NCBI RefSeq assembly: GCF_910592395.1
Contig: NC_088320.1
Span: 16,676,501-16,740,500, forward strand
Reading direction: 5' to 3'
Source of the DNA: Lineus longissimus
Taxonomy: Eukaryota; Nemertea; Pilidiophora; Heteronemertea; Lineidae
Length of the DNA stretch: 64,000 bases
Part shown: one piece after another, positions 22,369 through 33,388 of the stretch
Numbering within the stretch: position 1 is the stretch's first letter
Layout: each line of letters opens with the position of its first letter
Program-made: the position numbers and the translations under genes
The notes under the pieces: model-generated
The model's database searches: none
What the model saw: only the letters and a program-made list of their open reading frames with translations
What the model was told of the DNA's origin: nothing

Positions 22369-25300
22369 ATGCCCCAAGCCAAGTTCTCCAATGCAACCGA
22401 CCATGAATGATGTCTATCGCGAGGTGAAGGGTATGTATAGAGTGATATGTGTGTGTGATTAGCTGGGGGAGAGGGTATGGTAGGGTTTGGGGGGCGTGGG
22501 ATGTGGGAGGTTGTCGAGGGGATGAGTATGGGTGCGGGTATGTGCGTGTGTGTGTGTGTTTGTGGTTGATCTATGTCCTGTATTTTTTTGCGTTTTCTGT
22601 GTCTTTTGCATTAGTTGTGATGTTGACTCTCCAATTCCATTTACAGAAGGTCCATTCCGCGGACTCCGTATGGAAGGCGTGTGCCAAGCAGCCGGCCGAC
22701 GACGTGGCGGAGTCCAAGGCACGGTACGCTTTGTGTCTCTTGTCGGGCGCCCCTAGGGGACCCTGTCGTTCGGTTCTACGACTGAGGGGGTTCAGCATGA
22801 GGGCTTGTCGTCTTCGTTCATTTTGCCATTTCAACGCGAAAAAGAGAGGTTTTTATATTAAATAGGCCTTCCCTCTCTTACGCTGTTGAAGGGCTTAAGA
22901 AAGTTGACGACATGGTGCGGGATGGAGTCCGGGACGTGCTGGGACGTGCTTCGGACTCGCCTTTGCCGTTAGTCTGACGGCTCGCACTTAACTTGATGGG
23001 TTAACCCTCTATGCTCTCCGGCGGCTGTCGTAGAAGATTAGGCACTGAAGTAGATGATGTTACAACAAACAGGTGAGATTCACATTTTGTTAAGTCATTG
23101 ATTTTTGCGCAATTTTAGCTCTTTGACTGATTCTTCCCTGAGATGATTGAAACATCCAGAAAAAATTATGAAAGATTTTACGAGATCCTACTCCAGTTAG
23201 ATCGTTACATTTCCCGCACTGTTTGAGACTTTGTTTATGAATGGGATAATCGTCTTACTTCCCAGCCTCCAGCAACAACCCATCCAAAGTGAACAACGTA
23301 ATCTCACGTCATACCTTCAACAGCCATTATGAGCATTGCGCATGACGTCATCACAATTAGTACACTACCTGATCACAACATAGTGATCTTTACCTTGTGA
23401 CACCTAGACGCAAGGACCCAACGCGACGCGTAGCGGCAAAATAGCAAAGGTGACGAAACTTTTATAACGGGTCACCGTGATCTCATTATGGACTTATAGC
23501 GCGATTATGGGGTTGTAACTATTTTGCTGTATATTGTCACGAGGAAAGAAAAGCACGCGACCTAACGCTAACCTATTTATGTAAAGTGATAATTAGAAGG
23601 TATATAGTTCAGGAAATGTCAATAAATAATCATTCCTTATCGTCTTTTGAGAACTTTTTCAATTGTAAAAATTATGTGCCTATCTCACAGAGTCTCTGCA
23701 ATGGTCATTTTTATCACAGTAGTCTCGCGCAGCCAGACCTTCTTCACTTATTAGTATGGCGCAAGCCAGGCGTTCTTTGTACTAGACGTTTTCCACCACA
23801 ATGTATCTGGGCCGAAGAAACACTGCCCAAGATTACCTCTAGCTGGAGTTAAGATTAGATTATGCTAATGACTCGAGGAGAATACTTCCTCATTTGAGTT
23901 TTCCCAGAATGGTGCATATCGCGCGAAGCTACTTGGCCTTATACCATAAGGCCCCGCGTGGTGGTGCTGAGACGGCCGCTGTAATCAAGAGAGTGGTTCG
24001 GACACTCTAGAAGCTACTTGGTGATAACAAATGACGGACCTAACCAAAGTTGCTTACATTTTCGCATTGCTACAATGAAAGACCTTATACTGAAACCACA
24101 TGTCTGTTGACGGTGCCTTAAGAGAGACTGGCATCGTGCCTAGTCTCTCAAAGCACAGTTAGCAGACGCCACTATAGTATCCCCTCACACTCAGAAACCA
24201 CCAACGCCCACCCCTTCCTGCTACCTTAATATTTCTGATTTATTCAATACATCCACTGTAAGATCTTTTCCCACTGAATCCATTTCCATTTACAGCATCG
24301 ATGGAAAGACCACCTCCCAATGGAAGGAAGAGGATCGGTGCGATGGGGCATGCTTGAGGAGGGCTGAAGATGCACGATCGTGGCGTGACAGACGTCTGGG
24401 GATGGATTCGGACGCGAGCAAGATGTGTGCCGCATTTAGGGTAACTTCATTTCATTATTTTTGAACCCAATTAAAAAAATTATGAGCGATTTAAATCGTT
24501 AAGATTCTTTTCAGGAAGAGCATCCGGGAGACCAGTGTGAAGCAGAGCCAAGAACACCGCAGAGAGCCCAGCGTGACGAAGACCCCACTATGCAGAGGTT
24601 TGAACATGATCCCAGTTTGAACACGACAAAGACTTGGTGAGTAGATAGAGGTGAATTTAGCTCTCATCACATTGAGCATACACAGGCAGAAATTTCCGTT
24701 AAAAATCTAGATAGAAATTGCTATATAGATTCTATAGGTTTTGTGTTTACACTTTCTATATAGCTTTACAGATTCTCTATAGAAATTTCTGCCTGTGTAG
24801 CTGTTGGTGCTTGAAGGAGTAGGCTGACATGACCTTGCCCAGGGAAGCAAAATGGTACCATTAGAACCGTTCATTTTGGATTGATCCCTTAGGACCATTT
24901 TATTGGATGCCAGATATTCGAGTGATCAACTGAGCCCTTCAATTGGTTGGCCGCCATTTCCCGTAATTTGAAAGCGCATCCACTATACCATACTATGCAG
25001 CACAGCTTGTTTAGAAATTGTCTTGACGTCTTCAAATATCTGCCGTGACTTTGACTTTCAGGACGACAGCCGTGCCCGGCCACCTGACACGATCCTGCCA
25101 AGGGAAGCGGTTGTGCCGTTATCTTTTGATTGATTCCGAACGGCCAGACAGCCGATGGAGAATGCTGCAGTGTTACTTCAGGTAAGCGGCCAGACAGCCG
25201 ATGGAGAATGCTGCAGTGTTACTTCAGGTAAGCAGTAGAACCTATTTACTTGACACTTGAAAATCAAAGATTGATCTGCTCAGAGTAATCAGCTCCTTGA

Positions 25301-26454
25301 AAAGTTTCATTTGAAAATAATGAGTGCTCTAAACATGCAAACTGTAGCACGCGACGTCGGGACAAAGGCTGAAGAGCCCTCACCATGAAACTGCAGTTGT
25401 ATGGAATGGTAAAATACAACGAAAGGAGACGTGCAACAAAGGGTTTCAATGGGGGAAACTCGGAAAAACGTGTCATTCTTTTTTTCAGTATTCCCAAAAA
25501 ATGGGTAACACCAGAACAGGGGAACCACTCGGCTCGAACTGCTGGAAATGGCACAGAAGTGGAAGTCCTCGTCCGGAGCCGGCATCGCCACGTCCAGGTC
25601 ACAGGATATTCATCACCACGACCAGGGCGTCGCTCGAACTGCTGGAAATGACACTCTCAAGGATGTGCATTGTAACTGGAGGTAAGGATTACAACGTACA
25701 TGTACATGTTTCAAGTCGGTACCTAATATTATAAAAGTGGGGCGATTGTCGGACTCTATATACGCTCTAAACTCAGCAGATATATAACATAACGTCTGGA
25801 CAAAAGCTGATAACTTGCAAGTTAAAGGGGTTATTTAAAGACACCTCCGTCCACCCATTTAAGAAAATGGAAATTGCGGCCAGGTTTAACAGAAGATGAT
25901 AAGTTGTTAAGATGGGCTTCTTTGCCAATGACGATGTTCATTTTGAAGACACTTCTCGCACTGTATGAAGATTTGTAATGGTTTGATACTTTTGTAGGTT
26001 GCAAAGAGTTTGCACCACCACACCCAGTCATGGATGGAAACAGAATTTATGAGATGACGAGGTCAAGGAGAAGTGAGTTAGCCTTTTGGGCTGAGTGTAA
26101 GAGGCTAAAACGGCCAGCTGACATGACCTTCCAAAGGAAAGCAAAATTTGTGCCATTCGAGCCTCCGATTGATCACCTCTACATCCACCCAGTAGATGTT
26201 GCAGTATGTTATAACAACAAAGATATCCAATACATTTCCAACTTTAAAAATTCTAAAGGTTAGTTATAGAGTGTCTGCAAGAAGCACTTGAATACGCCGA
26301 CCAATTTCATCTGATTGGCAATGTACTTCTATTTTCAGTTGTCCACAGACGTGCACGGATAATGAAAGTCTTGTACATCCAGGGGACGGCAGAGGTATCC
26401 AGGGGCTCAGTACGCATACCAATCCTGGAACAGACTCTCTATCTAACAGTGTGA
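22369..26454 (+). CDS. unknown spliced gene, eight phase-compatible exons (5' end missing)
   Basis: Plus-strand exons at 22369-22423, 22647-22723, 24296-24440, 24515-24636, 25062-25181, 25515-25681, 25998-26072 and 26339-26454. Each has AG before and GT after, and the phases agree at all seven joins (0, 2, 0, 2, 2, 1, 1), giving about 290 residues ending in ILEQTLYLTV and a TGA at 26452-26454. Segments include KVHSADSVWKACAKQPADDV, EEDRCDGACLRR, LTRSCQGKRLCRYLL and GSNCWKWHRSG. It is hydrophilic and Cys-containing, and I do not recognise the family. The upstream start is not found. The 25515 acceptor was chosen by phase over a stronger one at 25488. A non-coding spliced RNA or chance cannot be ruled out. 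Confidence 0.4.
24681..24797. mobile_element. 117-bp MITE with 16-bp perfect inverted ends
   Basis: CACAGGCAGAAATTTC at the left and its exact complement at the right, flanked by TA at 24679-24680 and 24798-24799. The interior is AT-rich with partial self-complementarity (ctatatag motifs). TA duplication and tiny size fit a Tc1/mariner-type MITE. Confidence 0.75.
24822..24896 (+). repeat. diverged module copy A
   Basis: Starts ggctgacatgacc and continues gggaagcaaaatggtaccat to gattgatccc. It resembles segments at 25078-25140 (inside an exon of the unknown gene) and 26116-26180. See the matching finding. Confidence 0.6.
25078..25140 (+). repeat. diverged module copy B (within an exon)
   Basis: cacctgacacgatcctgcca, then agggaagcggttgtgccgtt and gattgattcc, related to copies A and C. 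It encodes LTRSCQGKRLCRYLLIDSE in the predicted frame. Confidence 0.6.
25141..25232 (+). repeat. exact 46-bp tandem duplication of an exon end plus donor
   Basis: Two identical 46-bp copies, cggccagacagccgatggag through ttacttcaggtaag. Each ends in CAG/GTAAG. The first donor keeps the reading frame of the unknown gene; using the second would read straight into TAA. Confidence 0.95.
26116..26180 (+). repeat. diverged module copy C
   Basis: agctgacatgaccttccaaa, aggaaagcaaaatttgtgcc, then gattgatcacc, related to copies A and B. It lies in the intron after the exon ending at 26072. Confidence 0.6.
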
Positions 26455-26808
26455 AGCTTTCGCTCGGACTGTGAATATCTCGATAACACACGTGTTTATA
26501 TGCATAGACGTTTTCATCGCGTATCGTATTCTTAAACGCAAACACAATTCTTAGTTCAGATTGAATCGCAAAGCAAGGATTCGCGAAAGCCACGGACCAT
26601 CGCTAGACTATTTTATTGCCTTCGCTCAGATCGAACTGTTGAAAATGGATTTGGACAAGACGCGTACCTCTAACCCCTTCATTTGACGAGACATGATACC
26701 AATCCCACAAGCACTGGATGACAGCATCCTTCAGGAATCTCTTTACGACTGATGCCATGTGACGACGGGGGTACATCATGAGGGTAATGCAAACAGATAT
26801 ACACTATC

Positions 26809-27007
26809 TCCGGAACTATAACACCAGATAACTCCACTCTGAACCAGACTTCCAATAACGACCTGACCAGCCTAGGCCTGGACCTCAAGTTCTGCTATTT
26901 GACCAGGTATGACTGATATGCCTTTCTCGGCATTTGCTAGGGTCATGAATATTCACCATTAAGGTGGGCCTAGTGACTTCTCATTGTCTGGTGTTATAGT
27001 TCCGGAT
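26809..27007. repeat. 20-bp inverted repeat pair
   Basis: tccggaactataacaccaga (26809-26828) and its exact complement (26988-27007) with a 159-bp spacer. It could be the arms of a small foldback element, but no target duplication is evident. Confidence 0.6.
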
Positions 27008-27482
27008 CCGAAGATAAGAGTATTTCGATATTATCAGAACATGCCTATTTGGGTGAATACCACATATCGCGTAATCTCCAGCCTTCCAGAAAGCTAGCAA
27101 CACCAACAACCGAGCTTCTGATCGTGAAATGTGAATTCTAGCATTTCAAGTCTCGCTGAGACAGCTGTGAATCATTCGATAAACGTGCAATTGCAACAAG
27201 GCTCACATGGACGATTTCATGAGAAAACAGCACGCTGATTACACACAGAACAAATCAGTAGTTAAACGAAATGTATTATTTATGTAAAACCTCAAAGTCG
27301 AGTCTAACTTTGTACCAATCGTATAAAGCATGACCAAGAACGTGCATAGGCAAAATTTTCACCAATTTTTGTGCTAGCCATTTTCAGGCTTACTTTGCGT
27401 GAATCTCTCTGAAATGGTCTGTGGGCATTGAGCTTTTCATCTATTGCACTGTCTGTGATACATAATGTGTTTTTCTTTTCAG

Positions 27483-27788
27483 CAAGATGACACAATGGAT
27501 GTGGAACCCTCGGCCCCTGAACGATTGTCGCTATGGGAGTCATTAGCAACAGACTTCCTCTGGTGTAGTATTGTATATTCGCTACCTGTAGGCCTCTGCA
27601 GAAGGATACGTTGTATTTTATCGAAATATCTGATTGAAAGGTGGTTTCATTCCAAATCTCAATATCATCCGATGGCAAAAAGCCTACTTCCATTTTGTGG
27701 CCGTGACAAAATGTCTGAACACACTTGGAACGTCTTTAAAAGACTTTCCATCAGTCATCGTCGGTCACTCCTCCTAGATGATTGTTGA
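27483..27788 (+). CDS. candidate terminal exon, unknown
   Basis: After a strong acceptor (gtttttcttttcag) an open frame of 101 codons starts QDDTMDVEPSAPERLSLWES and ends at TGA 27786-27788. It is long for chance in this AT-rich DNA and has basic, Trp-rich segments such as YLIERWFHSKSQYHP. No family recognised. It could be a 3' exon of the upstream unknown gene or of a separate gene. Confidence 0.35.
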   Translation, partial: QDDTMDVEPSAPERLSLWESLATDFLWCSIVYSLPVGLCRRIRCILSKYLIERWFHSKSQYHPMAKSLLPFCGRDKMSEHTWNVFKRLSISHRRSLLLDDC

Positions 27789-30510
27789 TTAAGAACCAGA
27801 ACCAGATCCAAATAAGTCAAGGTTCTGATGTACCAGGTCAAAATTTACTATCGAGCTGTTAAAAGTTACTTCATTTTTCTCCGAAATCACCAAATTGATC
27901 AGATATTTCAATTTTCCCATCGAATGAGACATGGGGTCCACGTGATTCTGGTTGGTTCGACCCCAGCCAACCAGAACATGTGTTGTCTTTGATGGAACCG
28001 TAGGCCTTATGAACTTTCTCGATCCATTCAGTACCACGGATGCCACCTGCGTTTATTCCAATCAGCTTCCGATACCTGATAGTGCCGGTCTCCATTTGGG
28101 ACAGATATGAAATTGGCAAACTCTCGCCTCCATTTTATAAAAGTATCTTAAATTTCCTTAAACACGGTAATTATCCGGGTGCCTTTCATTCTTGGTTTCA
28201 TCAATGATATGATAACCAAAGGTTAACCCCCAAGACCAAAACAAATGCAAAAGAATCGGGCTAATTCATTTCCAAATTTTGAGATTTCGTTGAAATATTT
28301 TGTTGATTGAAATTTTTCCAAAATATTCCAAATTGATGCTGGTTCCTGACCTTGCGGTCAAGTGGAAGAGGAGCTCAGTCTTTTCATGATAATTAGTCCA
28401 GAAAGATTCGTCTTGTTTCTTTCTGTGAGTTATAAAGATAACAACTGCCCCATCAAGAAGTTTCCTGTGGTACAGAATGGGTCAAGCAAGCTGTCGCCAA
28501 CATCAACGTCAATGTCTGACGTTTTATGTATTAATTTGTTATGTTTGTATAATGATACAATATGTGAAATTTACATATAAAAGCCATAATACATGTAAAG
28601 GTGAATTCAAAAAGTTACTTCTATTGTTAAACTCGTCCAAAGCAACCGCTTTTGTCATGCAAATGAGAAGACTGATCTGAACGCCTGCTCTAGAGGGGCC
28701 CCTTTTGTCATGCAAATGAGATCACAGCACAGTCCTGTTGATCATGACGAAATTGGTTCTTTTGTTATTTAAATAACCCACTAAGCGATGTCGTGCTGTT
28801 TCGGATCAATGAGGTCAAGGTTTGTGACCTGAATACACCACAGCAGTTCACCTTGCTTGCATTTACAATGGTTGTCGCTGCATGCGACTCAGTTTTTGAT
28901 CAGGAAAAACATAAATTATGTAGATATTCTAGTGGAAAATGGTTTCCCAAACAAAATGAACATAAACAACCGGACTGTGCGAGACGGCATGTGTCCCAAA
29001 AGTGTTGCATGTATCAATGGCTCTTTGCATTATTTTAGAAATTTTGAATTTCACACTGTTTATTGAGTTGTTCCTCGGAGTTGTCTTTTGTCTCTATCAA
29101 ACTGGCTTTGCAGGCAAGTTCCTCATAAAGCCAAATGTCGTTCCAAATGATGGGTTGCGGGTTTCCCCTGCCTTGTACCTACATTCTAAATTGCCCTCAT
29201 ACTCTTTGCTCAGTTATAGAAGTGTGAGGCGCCGTCCACTCAAAAATGTAAATAGTTTTTGTTCAGAATATGCTTGCATATTATCGCTGTTTTGGAGAAT
29301 GAATTGCCCTGCGGTGTCATTGTTTTGATATTGTTTTGTAAAATCTTGATAAATTCTTGGAATGTACAGATTGATATAAAAAATTCATAAACAGACTTGT
29401 ATTATGTTTTACTTTTTTCAAGGGGGAAGGGTTGGGGTTCATTGAGCAAACTCTGAAGGTTTGGATGACCTCTCTTTAAGAGACATATGTCGCAATTTGG
29501 TTATAGTGAAGTCCTCGACACTCCTCACAGTAAAAAAAGTAGTGTCACCTCTACGTCAATCTACATCTAGATCAGACAGAGTACGCTTAGTGAAGGGGTA
29601 TGGCACATCCAGCAAAGACTTGGTACACTCGGGCAACATCTCGAGCTATGAAGGGGAGGGCACATCGAGAAGAGATATGGTGCACTACTGTCTCATTGCA
29701 TTTGCAAGAGACCTAACCCTAACCCTCAAAGGGCCCCCCTCTATCCAGCTGTGCTGGATCAGCTCCCTAATTTGATGGCGACCTATCATGTGGTCCAGTC
29801 ACCAGTCGGACAAGGGTCCCCTTTTGCGAGTTGTTGCTACTTCTGGCTGTACCATCGCTACTTTTTGCTGGGTCACTGGATGTCCCAAGTCATGCCCGCT
29901 GAAACGACAAGTGATCATATCAACATTGTTGTGGCGATACTCTACACCATCCCTTCGCAATTCCCACAGCCCGTGATCACTGTTCACTAAAAGATTGGCG
30001 AAACAAGTCGTCACAATTCAGTTGGCGTCATATGCAATTTGAATTTCAGCAGACGTCGCGGTTTATCATAAGTTGTGTATCGGTGCTACAGAATTTATAC
30101 GCTGCACGACACAAGGGCCTTAACGTCATCACAGTAGAAAAGAATCATATTGAATTTGGCCAAATCACAGGGCTCAGCCAGGCCTCTGCTTCTGGATATG
30201 ATGATGTGATGGGGGTGGGCGAGGGGGTTGATTGATCCAGCACTGCAGCACTCGCAGCGGTAGGTAATATATAAGCTTGGAACCAGTGAAACCTTGAAAC
30301 CAGTGATAAACCTTGGAATCAGTCCTAAAAATGCATAAAAACATGAAAAAATGCCATTTGAACCTAAGGTGGTTACGAGTCAATATTTGGAGCTTATTTT
30401 TACATGATCAGATCGGAATTTGACGGTAGTTTAGAAATCAGTCGCATATCCGATTCAATAATCTATATTTTAGAACAACCCAGTCATACCTCGCCTCCAG
30501 TGTATATTAG
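27789..30510. other. no supported gene
   Basis: Several open frames of 60-108 codons occur on both strands without recognisable motifs or consistent splice borders. A short TTAGGG-type run (cctaaccctaaccct) lies near 29711-29727. Confidence 0.4.
28657..28717 (+). promoter_or_regulatory. paired octamer motifs
   Basis: ATGCAAAT occurs at 28657-28664 and 28710-28717, each inside tttgtcatgcaaatgaga. The octamer is the POU/Oct factor site. No promoter or adjacent gene is identified, so function is speculative. Confidence 0.3.
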
Positions 30511-30664
30511 GTCTCGTTAGGGAGTTTTTCCCAAATGTACGCGATGACGACGTGCCCCATTAACAGGACGTAACATCTATTTTAAAATGCGTTTCCAAAG
30601 TGAATGCATGAAGACAACCCATTTGTGTCGTATATCACTGGAAACGCCCGATTCCCCTGATTCT
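30511..30664 (+). repeat. dispersed repeat, copy b
   Basis: Second copy of the element at 20046-20203, about 95% identical by eye, with small indels after ccattt. Confidence 0.8.
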
Positions 30665-32155
30665 GCAGGATGTTAAATCGGGCATTTTATTTCTTCAAAT
30701 AAATTATAAGCGTCGCATTTGCTCCTAGCTCTCTGTTCACCATCCCAAATGACACTATTGCCAATTGGGCCGGACAAACACGAAAACCCCCAAATATTAT
30801 ACATTTCTTCCTGAATAATTCTTACAGTGACCATTCTGCCATGAAAGACAATTGCTTACGCTACACAAAAATGAAAAAAAAATCGAGGGTCACTACCATT
30901 GAACTTTTGAGATATGTTGAATTTTGCACAAATCAGCGAAAAACGCACCAACTGGCACTGGACGGCATTTCAACACGGGGCCGACGCACATCCCAAGTTC
31001 AGTGTACACATACGTCGGCAACAACAGTTAAATGCGTAGTTTCTTGTTAGCCGCTTATTGAGTAGCCAGAGCGCTCTAGGTTTCAGAAACTTCAAAAAAA
31101 CATGTCTTTGCCAAAACAACTGCTGAATCAACACTGACATACTGTGAGGACCGGGAAATCAATGATTTTAGGAACTAATGTGAGGGGGCCGCGCATGAAT
31201 AAAAAAAACCCCTCCCGAATGACCCTCACTGATCTCCCAAATGTAGGCATGCACGTCACGACACGCCCACCACACACCCATAGTATGGACCAATCAGCGC
31301 TCCGCTTACTACGCCACCACACGGGGCCTATTTGAACTACGGAGCGGTGTGATCATACAGGGTGATACAGAGAAGATTGACCACATCATGCAGTACCGGC
31401 TGGCACTTATCCGTAGAAACGTAGATGAAGGTTTATTACCGAAGGTTTTAGCCGGGTTTGGAGATGAAAAAAGGTCGGAGAGAGGGCCAACTATTTTTGC
31501 CTGCAACTGAATGATATTGTCATTGTCATTCAAATAAAAGTAGTTTTTGTGAAAGAATATTATTTGGACTAGTTAGAAATATCACAGTTTCAACAAATTC
31601 TTTGATAATTAGTCCACATTTGGACACCAGACCTCGCATTTCCCCGTCCACAAAGTCAAAGGCCACTTCGAAAACCTTCAAAAAAGGGGCAAAAAAGCCC
31701 GTCCACTCATTGATCAAAATCACCCATCAAAATATTTTTTTTCATTTTTCTTTCGCTGACCCATTAAAAAGATTATAATGCATAATATACTGCAATTTCT
31801 TTTAAATATATTGAAAGACAAAGAAATGCCAGCCCACGAAACTTAGAGGGCCGCTGTCCACACTTTCGTCCACACTTTCGTCCACAGTTTACGCCTACCC
31901 CATTAAACGACCTTGACCTCTTTTCGCTAACTTCTCAGTTTTCTGATTTTGTTTCTTGATAAGTGCTCTTTTGTTGCGACACTGTGCATATTTTACGGGA
32001 ACCAGGGACTAGACGGTAGTTAGGTACTAGGACTAGATAGGTATTTATGTTTTCGTTGTTTTGACTGAAGTGCAGTTTCGAGTTTGCATTGTGATTGTCT
32101 ATACGAAGAAAGAGGTGTATCAGCACGGCCCTATGATGATTCACCGGGTATCAGG
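30665..32155. other. no supported gene
   Basis: AT-rich sequence with short unrelated open frames. A direct repeat ccacactttcgt occurs near 31858-31880. Nothing else recognised. Confidence 0.4.
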
Positions 32156-32729
32156 CTGTTTCGCTACATTGCCAGTTCGCTACAAGTCGTTTCGCTACAT
32201 GTGGCGGTCGTTTCGCTACATGGTAGGTCGTTTCGCTACATGGGTGGAGTAGTTTGGCTACATGGATGTAGGTCGTTTCGCTACATGGATGTAGTCATTA
32301 TTTTTACTCTATTTTACCCTACTATAATTCCCGGTGGTGACTACAAATTTATTATAGCACAGTTTGCCGGTAAAAAAACTTATACGGTTTGATGGCGCGC
32401 AAGGGGTTCTTGTCGTCCTGGCCTGGGTTAGGCCACATAAAAAAAGAGTTGGTGATCGTCCCCGCCCACCCTTACGAAAAACGCCCGGCCCCATTTTTTG
32501 TTAAAATCCTAAAAAAGTTGGTATATTGTTCTCTGCTATAGGGTCAGAATTGCACGACCTACGATGTAGCGAAACGACCTACATCGAAACGACTCCACCC
32601 ATGTAGCGAAACGTCCTCCATGTAGCGAAACGACCGTACCCATCATGTAGCGAAACGACTCCACCCATGTAGCGAAACGACCTTCCATGTAGCGAAACGA
32701 CGAACTGGCAATGTAGCGAAACGACAGTA
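32156..32729. mobile_element. foldback element with tandem-repeat arms
   Basis: The left arm (32156-32293) has repeated gtcgtttcgctacatgg motifs. The right arm (32566-32729) has the reverse-complement catgtagcgaaacgac motifs, including the matching attgccagttcg outer segment. About 270 bases separate the arms, with no coding. This looks like a foldback (Tourist- or FB-like) DNA element; the superfamily is not determined. Confidence 0.6.
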
Positions 32730-32897
32730 AACCATTCACCTGGCCTCCTCCACCCATGAATCATGTAGGCTAGATGTAAAAGTGCTCCGACCTGCAACTC
32801 AGGCCTACCTTGGAAAATAGATAAAGGCCTCGTTTCTTACACGCACGGAAATTCGACTACGACCATTTCCATTTTGTTGCGTCAGCAATAAATACTA

Positions 32898-33345
32898 AAA
32901 TCAATCAATCAATCAATACGGAGTCTTGTATAGCGCCAGATCCACCATGGAAATGGTGCTCAAGGCGCTGTTAAAAAGTTCACAAATGTCTACAAAAACA
33001 GGTGTCCCTTTAGTCATGTTAGTCTCTTTTTGAAAATGTCCACAGACTCTTTAAATTCCCTGATGTTCCTTGGAAATTCATTCCAGAGTCCAGGTGCACT
33101 GACACTAAAGGCCTTGTCACAACCACAACGTTTGGATACAGGCACGGCCAACAGCAATTGTTCAGCTGAACGAAGTGACCGCCCTGGTTTGTACACAGTC
33201 AGAAGATCCCTGACGTAGCTGGGAGCCTGGCCATTCAAGGCCTTGAATTGAAAGTCAGCAGCAGAACCTTGAACGGGGACTGCACAGGCAGCCAATGAAA
33301 GTAATAGGGGAGGTTTTGGATGATGGGATGATCCATGTGCTTCCA
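32898..33345 (-). mobile_element. 3' end of a CR1/L2-type LINE
   Basis: The minus-strand frame (33014 to about 33330) ends in LWNEFPRNIREFKESVDIF-like sequence after SYVRDLLTVYKPGRSLRSAE and AFSVSAPGLWN, the characteristic C-terminus of CR1/L2-like reverse transcriptase ORFs. The 3' UTR has GCGCCTTGAGCACCATTTCC then GGCGCTATAC, and ends in a (TTGA)n microsatellite at about 32901-32921. 5'-truncated and inactive. Confidence 0.8.
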
Positions 33346-33388
33346 TATTGTGACGGCAACGGCTGCCTGTCATCATCTTACGGCCGAG

